NCBI GenBank assembly: GCA_003117195.1
Contig: BDSI01000013.1
Location: forward strand, 1,273,146 to 1,337,145
DNA: 64,000 nt
Direction of reading: 5' to 3'
Source: Eudorina sp. 2006-703-Eu-15
Lineage: Eukaryota > Chlorophyta > Chlorophyceae > Chlamydomonadales > Volvocaceae
Positions within the stretch are counted from its first letter, which is position 1, and each line of letters opens with the position of its first letter. Position numbers and translations under genes: made by a program. The notes below the pieces were generated by a model. That model was not told where the DNA came from, ran no database searches, and saw only the letters and a list, made by a program, of their open reading frames with translations. Of this stretch, positions 41,859-51,400 are shown piece after piece.

Positions 41859-42033
41859 TATCATGCACGCAACCGTGACCCGCAAGACGCCGTACCTATA
41901 CTTTTTCATGCAACCCCCCTCTCATGTACGGTTTGTAAACCTCTTAAGCGCATATGTAAGGTGCATCTGTCAGTATCTGTAGGAAACATTGCGGCTTGCC
42001 AGGTGTAGCGCTGGTGATTGACCATGATAACTA

Positions 42034-42103
42034 CAGCTCATACTCAATGCTCAGGACTAGAACACAATCAGCTCATACTCAATGCTCAGGACTAGAACAC
42101 AAT
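42034..42103. repeat. Perfect 35-bp tandem duplication
   Basis: Bases 42034-42068 (CAGCTCATACTCAATG to ACACAAT) are repeated exactly and head-to-tail at 42069-42103. Confidence 0.97.
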
Positions 42104-42450
42104 CAGCCCGTATACGAGATTGGTATTATGGCGTGAACGTTTTTCCGCGGTAACACATTCGAACGCGTGTTGCGATGGTGGGCACCCCATGTATTCCGAC
42201 GAACTAACTCTAAATGTCATTACTCTGACCACCCCGGATATGGTAGCCTACAATCAACGCCTGCAGCGGCAAGACACAATGGGAGGTTTGCCGGAGTACG
42301 AATGGAGCCCCCCAACCCCAAACATAACACATTGTTTGTATGTTTGTCGGATATTGGTTCGCTTGCCACTAATGGAGTTCACATCTGGTTAATACTTCAA
42401 TGAGTAATCTTCAATACTCCCCAACACCGCTGAATCCGCCCCGACCTCCT

Positions 42451-42540
42451 GCAGTGTGCGGGGGCCTGAGACAGCGTGTGGGATCCAGAGACAGCGTGTG
42501 GGGGCCTGGTACGGCATGTAGGGGCCCGAGAAAAGGTGGT
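42451..42540. repeat. Degenerate about 20-bp tandem repeat
   Basis: Four imperfect units of the type GTGTGGGGGCCTGAGACAGC follow one another between about 42455 and 42540, with substitutions and small indels. Confidence 0.7.
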
Positions 42541-42645
42541 GCACAAAACAGAACCGTAACACTTGCGCGGCATAAAACGCATCCAGGGTACGACCCTGGT
42601 CATCATCACTGATGCCTCCCAAAGGAGCTGCGTCAAGTGTGCGTT

Positions 42646-42650
42646 TTACA
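42646..42650 (-). terminator. Candidate TGTAA polyadenylation signal (MBD gene)
   Basis: The complement reads TGTAA about 225 bases after the stop codon of the MBD-domain gene. Confidence 0.4.
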
Positions 42651-42874
42651 GCACCCGGTGTTCCCCACGAGATCTCTCTCTGCGGGTACTGAACGGGCCC
42701 AGAGTAGCAACCTTAGGCCACAGTGTGGCACAACGGTGTTAATCTGGCTCGGCCGTAAACGCTCTCATTGCCCATGGCTGGCCCCCATGAGCACACTTCT
42801 CAGTGTGCAAGGCGTCAGCGAGGGGTCAAAGAGAGGCAAACAAAACACGAACACGCACACGGCAAACAACTTTT

Positions 42875-43510
42875 TCATCGCGTGGCGCGTTTCAAGGTAG
42901 GCTCGGCGTCCGATTCATCAGAAGACACGTCGGATAATGGAGCACTCGTCAAGGCAACTTCCGAAGGAGCGGGCGAGTGAGAACGACCTTGAGGTGCTTC
43001 CCGCAGATACTTCAGGACGGCTGCATGTGAACGGAAAGTCCGTCCTGACGGAGATGTGTAAGTGTTCGTTGTAGTGCGCCCTGTTCGCCCGTTGCTGCGA
43101 GTTGTTAGGCGGACCTTCACAACAACAGTCCATCCGTCTTCAAGTATGAGACCTGCATGCAACACCAATTCGCATATCATCGACTTCTTACAACCTAAAA
43201 AGGCAAGCGGTCACCTATTGCAGGCATCTCTAGGTTGTACCTTGCTGGGCCGCCGAGCACTTCAAATTGAAAAGCGCGGCTGCCGAAAGGCTTGAAGTAT
43301 CCTCCTGCAAGATCAAGGTGCAAATGACGATAAGCTCGTGCAAGGATCCAGAGATGACGTTCCAGGCAGGTCTGCTATCATACCGCGCACCTCGGCAATA
43401 CGCTGAGCAAGCGAATCCATAGAACTTGGTGTAAGCATAGATGAATGATTTCGTTTAAGACCGTGCATCGCCAGCAGGTCCGCAACGGCAGCAGGAAAAG
43501 TGGTAATCAT
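42875..43510 (-). CDS. Small methyl-CpG-binding-domain (MBD) protein
   Basis: Predicted nuclear protein with an MBD-type fold, which in other members binds DNA, sometimes methylated CpG. Two exons, 43384-43510 and 42875-43152, join at a phase-1 junction to 134 residues. Residues about 47-95 match MBD order: LILEDGWTVVVKVRLTTRS, a basic turn, then TYTSPSGRTFRSHAAVLKYL, where SPSGR-x-FRS is the strongest signature. The C-terminal tail is Ser/Asp-rich (SDVSSDESDAEP) and ends in KRATR. The first ATG in the open frame was used; an upstream exon cannot be excluded. It is shorter than most MBD proteins and has no second domain. DNA-binding specificity is not predictable from what I can see. Confidence 0.7.
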
Positions 43511-44332
43511 TGTCGATCCACAGATTTGGCTTCTGTGCGACTATGGTAAATTGGTAGTGAATGTTATGTGCACTACACGATGAGTTATTATCTTTTAAGT
43601 GACCGCCGCCATTCCCAGCCGTACTCATTGTACAGACGGTTCCATGAAGTTTAAATTTGCAGGTCCATCTTGAGATATCGCGGCAAGCCTATTGCAAGAA
43701 TGCTTTCTCAACGCGAGCAGGCAGAAAGAAATTTGCGCATAGGAGAGATATGAAAGCTGCTGCAGTTTCTATGTAAATGGGCAAGGCTTAGATTTACTCG
43801 ATTACCTGACCAAAGCCTTCGGCGAAGTGGCCTGCCCCGGTCGTCGTGGGTCTCTTATGGACCATGCTTAGAGACTTGAACCCAAATTAGGTTGGAGGCT
43901 GCTGATTGGAAACGTACGAAAAGCTCATCAAACCGCTCGCTGGACAATGCACATCAAGGTATCAGTAAGATAGTCTTGTTCGCAAGTTGATGGCAGATTT
44001 GGAACGTGTACAGTACAGAAGGGGCTGTCTTGTTTCGCGACAACGTGTTGGACATACTTGAATGCGCGAATCCCGAGTACTGGATACTGGATGCGCAGGT
44101 AGCCAATTATGAAGGTTTTCAGGTTTCTTGCACCTTCAGCCCTCATCCGCCAACCTTTCGCGCCAAACTCTGTCACTCCCAACCCACCACATCGTGCCCG
44201 CAGGTGCCCGCACAGTCCTGCGCTCACGGCAACACACAGCTGCCCATTCGCAGCATCCCAACGCGGCCAGCCATACGACTTACATTCGGCGATTGCACGC
44301 CCTCGAGCACTTGGCAAAAGTCCATGAACCCC
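43511..44332. other. Gap upstream of the MBD gene
   Basis: Presumably holds the MBD promoter next to 43511. No supported gene. A minus-strand frame ending near 43928 reads QYPVLGIRAFKYVQHVVAK but has no recognised family and no reliable splice context. Confidence 0.4.
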
Positions 44333-44617
44333 CACAACCCTCCACTCCGATGCCGCCGCCGCCGCCCGACGCAGCACTCCAAGCGCCGCACCCCCCGCCG
44401 CAACCGCCCTAGCCGCGGTGGCCTCTGCCCACCTGCCCCTGCGCTGCCCTGCAGCCCACCCGCCGGGTACAGCAGCGACATGCGCCGCTGCGCACACGCC
44501 TCCAGCACCGCATCTCTCGCCCCCGGGCCCCAGCCCTGGCCTCCCGCTTCCCTACACACCGCCTGACCCGCCCCCCCAGACAGCTGCGATGGTTCCGCCG
44601 GCACCGCGCGTACACCA
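44333..44617 (-). pseudogene. Broken copy of the last exon of the OPR-like gene at 48445-54454
   Basis: About 285 bases are nearly identical to 48538-48832, within the last exon of the OPR-like gene. The minus-strand frame begins like the parent (VPAEPSQLSGGAGQAV, DAVLEACAQ, MSLLYPAGGLQGSAGAG). An internal deletion of about 10-12 bases near 44415-44440 relative to the parent then shifts it into a different frame. Both ends stop abruptly and no neighbouring exons are present. It is therefore a duplicated gene fragment, not a functional gene. Confidence 0.85.
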
Positions 44618-45333
44618 TCTGGACAGCTGTCCTGGCGACCCATGACCTGCCGTGTGAGGGACTTACTCGGGTACCCTTATGACAGCCTGCGGCGACGCTG
44701 CTCGACCTGCGGCCCTCGTAGCACATTGCCTGTCCGTACACCGTACAGTCACCCCACGCCACCTGGGTACACTGATAAAGAGCACCGGGCTGGTTCCCGC
44801 CTCCAAACCGGGCGGCGGCGCTTGGGACCGTTCGAGTCCGCGGCAGCCGGCCCCGAGGGAGCCCGAGCTTGCGGCTGCTGTCCATTCGGCCGCATACAGC
44901 CGCTTGGCTGAACGTCGAGGTGCCATCCCGCCATGCCTCGCATCATGAGCGGGGAAACCCCGGCTGCTCGTAAACCTGCTGCTCGGAACGCCTCCCCCCG
45001 GCCGACACTGAAACATTCACATAATGCCCAGCCGCATCTCAACCTGATCTCTTGTCACGGATTCGCAGCTCCGCAGCTGCAAGCAATCACGGATATGCAG
45101 CTGCCAGCTCTCCTCTTCTCATGGTAGCTGTCATGAGGGGCCCGCTGTGTTGGACGGGGCCCCCAAGAGCTCCACCCATGCCGCTGCCACAAGTACTACC
45201 CGCGACGTGGCTCGGGAGGAAGAGGCCCATAAACCCTGTACCACCGGGCTCACTTCCTAATACTGATAGACTTTGGTAACTCACATAGTGCCCAACGAAA
45301 TGCCGCATCCTGGGTACACGCCGAGAGGTCGCC
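44618..45333. other. Gap downstream of the RNase H1-like gene
   Basis: Includes the RNase H1-like 3' UTR near 45333. Frames here (for example 44409-44885 -) are mostly extensions of the duplicated fragment and have no family motifs. Confidence 0.4.
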
Positions 45334-48187
45334 CTAGACCAGGTCGATGGCGTCGTTGCTGAGCTTGTCCGCCTCGGCGTTCCACTCCCTGCGGGCCAGA
45401 AAAGCGGGGCAGCAGCCGCTGCCTCCATTCAGTGACAAGGATCGGGGACACGCCGACCCAACGGCGAGCGTCGACTGCATCACCGGAACAACCCTACCGG
45501 AAGAACCCTAGAGGTTCCTCCCCGCGAAGGGCCCATAACTACGTCCCAGGTCACGTAAATATTCTGCCTCGTCAACAAGCGCAGGCCTCCCCAACGCCCA
45601 GGCTGCAGGGCCGAAACGCAACTGCTTAAACTAAATCTCACCCAACGGCCCCGCACATGGGCTACGACACCCCAAAACCAAACCGCAATTTATCGGACGC
45701 GCAGCATAAACCCCCGCGGTGGGTTAGGACAGCACGGGTGGTCATCAGTACTCGTGGTTGACGGTGCGCGCGCCCTAACCACTCCAACGACCTCGACCGC
45801 AACCACTAGCGCCCACCGCCGTGGGCTGCCCCTCGCACCCCTCCTCCAACCCCATCACTGCATCTACTCCTGCACACCCGGTTTGCTCCTCCCCACAACA
45901 CCGGCCCACAGATCCGCGGACGCCCCTCCCAAACACGCCATGTCCAGGTAGGCCCCCCCTCAGGCCCCTTCCCCGCCCCACCCCCCACCCCGCCCCCCCT
46001 CCCGCGAGCTCACCGGGGTATGTGCCGTATCTTGAACTCGCTCAAGCCCCTCGTCTCCTCGTGTACCTGGTCGCACAGCTTCTGCAGGTGCTCCTTGTTG
46101 ATGCGCCACCCGCCGCCCACCTGCTGCACCACCAACTTGCTGTCGCCCTGGGCGTGCACCCGGCGCACACCCAGCCGCCGGGCCAGCTGCAGGCGGGGAG
46201 GGCGGGAAGGGCGGGGAGGGCGGGAAGGGCGGGGAGGGCGGGAAGGGCGGGGAGCATGTGGGGGAAGCGATGATGGAGCCGGGTAGGCGGGTGAAGGAGC
46301 GGTGAAGGGGGAACTGCGAAGCGCCTGGCGACGAAACATCTCCACACCAAAAGGATTTAAAGTTGTAACCCGGGGGCCGCAGTGGAGCCGGCCGATCAGC
46401 GTCGCGGTGGCAGGGTGGAGTGCCCCGCAGGTAGCCGCCGCGGGAATAGTCCGCACCCGCACTCCTGCGTGATTTGGGCGGCGGGTGGCGCCCTTTGCCG
46501 TTTGCCCTCCAGGGAAGATCGCGGCCGCGGAGATGCTGCTGTCAAGCCCGGCCTTGCCCCTTCCCCCGCACCGCACCGCACCCCCCCCCCGCCGCGGGGG
46601 CCGCCCCGCCGTCCTCCCCCTCACTCGCCTTGAGCCCCTCAATCAGCGCCGTGTACTCGGCCTCGTTGTTGGTGAAGGGGGTGCCCATGTACTTGCGCAG
46701 CCGGCAGACCTGCCGGAGGTGGTCGTACAGGGGCGAGAAGGGCAGACTGGTGGGTGCCATGTCCAAGGGCCGGACGGGTGGGTGGGAGAACACGAGCAGC
46801 CGCCTGGGCAGCAGCAGGGCCCCGCCCCAGGTTCCCCCGGGGGGGCGGATCAGTCCGGGGGTCGGAGGAGGGGCCGTCCCCGCCTCGCCCCGGTCCCTTA
46901 GCCGCCCGGTCCAAGCACTCCCACCTACCACGTCACCGTTGTACCGCAGCACAGCTCCGCAGCCCGCCTGGCCCGGGTTGCCCCGCGCAGCGCCATCAAA
47001 CTCCTGCGCTTGCGCATGCAGGGACCACAACACACACACGCGCGGGGGACCCCAGTTGCCAAAGGGGGGGGAGGTGGTATGAGGAGGATGAGGGTGGTAG
47101 GCGGCTGGGCAGCGACAAGTGTTTGAAGCCGCTGCAGTGGACCTCGCCAAATATACATGCAGCACACCAAGCAGAGGTCCGGCAATGAGTGACGTCACGG
47201 CTGCCGTACCAACGGAAGGGCTCGCCCGCGAGCGAGTTCCCGTACTCTGTTGCCCCCTCCGTACTCAGTTGCCCCCTGCCCTACGCATATATGTCTCCCT
47301 ACCCAGCCGTCCGCCTCACAACCGCCCAGAACACCGGACAAGCCCACAAATCCTTAAACCTCCAAAACTCAACCGTGCAAGCGTGCGAGCCCACCTCCTC
47401 TGGGTCGTTCTCTTTGAAACCTCCTCCCGCCCCCTTTGGACATCCCACCACCCTGATCCCTCGCCGGCATCCCCACACCCACGTGCCCGGGCATCACATG
47501 ATCCAGCAGGGCCGTACTCACCAGGTCGTACACATGGCCGTTCCGGATGGGCACCAACGGCCCCTCCACCACCGGATCATATCGGCTGCCGCCGTACGAA
47601 GATGCCCGGCTCGAGGGCCGGCTGTAAACCGGGTTGGAGGACCCGCCGCCGTGGGGACGGGGCGGCGGGGGGTACGAGTTCACAATCAGGATGCCGGATG
47701 TGACGACTTGGCGGGGACGGTGTCGGTCGGTTGGGAGGTCGGAACGCCGAGGGATCTGGGCGGGAGGGGGCGGGTAGTAGTCATCGTCCTCGGAGCCGTA
47801 GCCGTCGCGGCCACGCTTTGGAGCCGCTTTGGGGGGCGCGGGGCCGGCCGCGAGGTACGCCTCCGCCTGGAACCGGGTTTTGAAGGACTTGTGCTGGGCG
47901 CCCGGGTACCCGCTGACGAGCGGCTGCACGTCAGACCAGTCGTGGTAGATGCCTGGCCGTCTGCCGACGCGCACGGCGTAATACTTGTTGCCCATGGCGC
48001 ACGCCGATACCTTCAGCGGGCTGCGATACGCTGTTCCTATGTCACGAAAATTGCCTTCAGTAGGAATCTGTGTTTTAACAAAAGAGCCTTGCTTCTTGTT
48101 GCGAACGTATTGAAAGGCTGCCTTAATACTCGGACGGTGCAGCGAATTGCTCACCAGGCGCGACCCAACGACCAGGCGCCCTGTCAT
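45334..48187 (-). CDS. RNase H1-like protein with N-terminal hybrid-binding domain
   Basis: Endonuclease cutting the RNA strand of RNA:DNA hybrids. Exons 47522-48187, 46929-47003, 46629-46709, 46014-46186 and 45334-45388 give 349 residues with all phases matching. Residues 1-40 are basic with no acid for a long stretch (MTGRLVVGSRLVSNSLHR), suggesting mitochondrial or plastid import. Residues about 66-110 (YYAVRVGRRPGIYHDW, FKTRFQAEAYL) form the viroplasmin-like RNase H1 N-terminal domain. A charged Pro-rich linker follows. The catalytic domain has EFDGAARGNPG, NNEAEYTALIEGL and AQGDSKLVVQQV, and ends in EWNAEADKLSNDAIDLV, supplying the D-E-D-D carboxylates. Intron 3 appears to be GC-AG (donor GCGAGT). 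A shorter start at MGNKYYAV is possible. Confidence 0.9.
46195..46254. repeat. 18-bp tandem repeat in RNase H1-like intron 3
   Basis: A little over three copies of a G-rich 18-base unit (GGGCGGGAAGGGCGGGGA), lying directly beside the 3' splice site of exon 4 on the gene's minus strand. Confidence 0.9.
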
Positions 48188-48360
48188 GGACCCATTAGGG
48201 TAATTTTCGTTTAATTGAGAACTATATTTCGCAGGATCCGGCTGTTAAAGGTCGTTCCGCGATCGAGCTTTTACGACAGCGGTTTTACGCGCGAAAGGTC
48301 AGCTCCGCAAATCCCGACAGGCCAATGCCGCCCTCACCACGCAAACGATTCATGTAATGC

Positions 48361-48365
48361 TTACA
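48361..48365 (-). terminator. TGTAA polyadenylation signal (OPR-like gene 1)
   Basis: The complement reads TGTAA 80 bases after the stop codon at 48445. The gene lies only about 260 bases from the RNase H1-like start, in the same direction. Confidence 0.45.
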
Positions 48366-48444
48366 TTGCTCATAATTGCCTTTACAGGGCTACGGTGCCA
48401 CTCGGCAGAGCCCGCTCCCGACCTTCCCAATCCGCATCGCACGC

Positions 48445-51400
48445 TTACGCGCCATCCCCCGCCTGCAGCAAGCCCGCCAGTTCCGAGCACCGGTCAAAGC
48501 CTGCGGGGTATCCCCCAACCGCTACAATTCCCCCGTCCCCACAACCCCTCCACTCCGACGCTGCCGCCGCCCGACGCAGCACTCCGAGCGCCGCACCCCC
48601 CGCCGCAGCCGCCCTAGCCGCGATGGCCTCGGCCCCGGCCGGCCCTCCTGCCCCTGCGCTGCCCTGCAGCCCACCCGCCGGGTACAGCAGCGACATGCGC
48701 CACTGCGCACACGCCTCCAGCACCGCGTCTCTCGCCCCCGGGCCCCAGCCCTGGCCTCCCGCTTCCCTACACACCGCCTGACCCGCCCCCCCAGACAGCT
48801 GCGATGGTTCCGCCGGCACCGCTGCCGACTCCGCCCACAGCCGTTCCCCCCCACCCACCACCCCAGTGCCAACCCCGACCCCCTGGCCCCGCTGCGCCGC
48901 CGCGGGGGGTACAGCCGCGGCCTCCCGCCGCAGCTCCGTAATCAGCCTGGCCGCCAGCGCTGATGCCAGCGCCAGCGGCGGTGCGCCCGATGCCGCGTAG
49001 GCGGCCAGCGCCGCCGCCAGCGCCGCCGGCGGCAGCGCGGGCAGTGCCGCCGCCACGGGCGGCACTGCGGCGTCCAGCGCCTCCTCGTTGTGGAATCCCA
49101 GCTGCGCCAGTGACTCCAGGGAAGCCACCAGGTCCGTCACCTCCGTCAGTGGGGCGGCGGTGGTGGGATCCAGGGGAGGGTGAGACTCGGCGCGGTGAGG
49201 CCGCGGGCGGGTCGGGGGGCCCCGGTCTGAGGCTGGCGAGCGCAGCCCGGAGGTGGAGGTGGAGGAGGAGGCGGAGGAGGAGGCGATGGGGGAGGCCGCA
49301 GAGGCGATGCGGCTGAGCTGGAGGCCCCGGGACAGGGTCGCGATCTGCGTGACGTGACGTGACGTGAAGGCGGGTGAGGGCGGGCGTGTCAGGCGCAGGG
49401 GCAGGGGCAGGGGGGTCAAGCAGGAGGCGCAGGGGGTGGTGGGAAGTGAAGCTTTTGAAGAGGGGCGGGCGGGCAGAGGTGGGCGCGCGGGTGGGTGGTT
49501 CGTGTGGCGGGCAGGGGAGTAGCCGGGTATGCGTGGGTGGGGTTGGGTTGAACTGGGTCCCCGGGTACCATTCACCCGACCTACAAATCCCCCAGCCCCC
49601 ACCTCGAACCCCTCAGCACAGGCCACCGGGGGCTGGCTGCCCGGCAATCCAACATGACCTCACCCTGGCCAACCCCACCTTACCCCACCCCACTCCGTCC
49701 AATGCCCCAGCACCCTGGGGTTCTTATTAACCCCAGGACCCCCCCTTCCCTCCCCAGGGAGGGGACGGGTCCACACGGGTGTGTGTGAGACCCCCCGCAG
49801 CGGCGGCACCCACTCTGGCCGCCGCTGCCGTACACAGCTCCGCGTTGAAGTGCCCCGCCGCCGCGAACCCCGCCAGCACCGAGCGCAGCTCCGCGGGTGA
49901 CGCCGCCGCCGCCAGGGGCGCCGCCGCCGCCGCCGCCAGGTGGTCGAGGACCGCCGTGGGCGCTGCGCCGCCGCCGCCACTGGATGCCACGGGGTCCTGC
50001 CCCGGGATGTGCCTCCCTCCGCCCCCCAGGCCCCCCAGGCTATGCACCAGGGAGGCCACCAGGGACAGGTCGGGGAAGCCCGAGGGTGGCACTCGCAGGA
50101 GCTGGGCGCACGCCTGGGAGTGGGGGGGGAAGGGAGGGCGGGGGGAGGGCGGGAGGGAGGGTAAAGGAAATCGGAAGGGAGGGGGGAAACCGGAAAGATG
50201 GAACAGGAGATGGGATATAGGGCAGTGGTAAGGGAGCGTTGGGGTAGGGGATGCGGCAGCGGTTGCGGGCCGGGGTTGGAAGGGGCCGAGGTCGGATGAA
50301 AGGCGGACGACCCGCGGGTCACTGCCGCCTCATCGCCCCAAGTGTGCACGCCGTGCCCACCTCCTGAACGAACGCCGCCATTACGTCACCGCTCCGAGAC
50401 CTCCCGCCGTCCTCGAGGCCCTCCCGCCGCGGCTGCTGCTGCTGCTGCTGCAGCTGCAGCTGCCCCGCCTGCTGCGCTGCGTCGTACTGGGTCAGCACGC
50501 GCAGCAGCCGCGCCACGTGGGTGGGTCTCAGCTCCCGGACCCGGAGGGTGGCGGCCACCAGCAGCCCCTCCAGGGCCTCCCCGGGGTCCACCGCCCGGGG
50601 GGAGGGCGGGCGCGGGGGCGGGGACGGGGAGAAGGGCGGGGGCGGGGTCGCCGCAGCGGCGGCCTCCGTGCCGGCTCCCACCGCAGCCCTCGGGGCTTCC
50701 CCCGCCGCCACCTCCTCAGAGCCCCGACCCACGGGACCCGGTGGACGGGTCGGCGGGGGACCCGCCTCGGCCGCTGCCTCGGCCGCCTCCGCCACTGGAG
50801 ATGGGGGACTGACGGGCGGTGGGCCCGGGTGGGGGTGGGGGTGGGTGAGGGAGGCGGCCATCAGCGCCTCCGCGGTGGTGCACAGCTCCGCCGGCGTCAG
50901 TGCGCCTGCAGGAGGGGCGGTTGTGAGGGCGGTTGCCAGGGCGGTTGTGAGGGTGGTTTGAGGGGGAGGGCAAGCCCGGCTCGCGACGCCTCTTGCCTCG
51001 AACATGTGCGTTGGTTTGAACTCCCCCTGTCCTACACCCTAACATTCTACACCCCGGGTTAGGTCCCCGTTCACACCCCGCGGACTTACATCCGCTTCCC
51101 CCTCCCCCCGCCACACACACAACCGGCTCGCGGCTCAGTTCTCTTTGGCACACACACCCGGGTGGGCCTGTGCTCACCTTTCCTGAGCCGCCAGCTGCCC
51201 CAACCCGGCATCCCCCCCCCCCGGTCGTGCTAAGCGGCACCCGCCCACCCGGACCCGGCACTCCCCTCCCCCGCACCTCCGCTGATCCGCAGCTGCTCCC
51301 CCAGCCGCTCCCAGACAGCCCCCTCCCGCCAGCCCAGCCGAGCCAGCGACCAAGCCACCCCCGCCAGCTCCGTCGGCGGACACTGCCGCAGCCGCTCCGG

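Larger units (their letters stand above)
41260..42874. other. Gap between convergent LHCI and MBD genes
   Basis: Contains the long LHCI 3' UTR (candidate TGTAA at 41854-41858), two perfect tandem duplications, a degenerate about 20-bp tandem repeat near 42455-42540, and the MBD gene 3' UTR (TGTAA at 42646-42650 on -). No coding region is supported. Confidence 0.55.

Noticed and set aside
48215..48781. Plus-strand Ala/Pro-rich frame opposite the OPR-like gene
   Set aside because: Antisense shadow of the last exon; the same shadow appears at 44006-44566 because the segment is duplicated.
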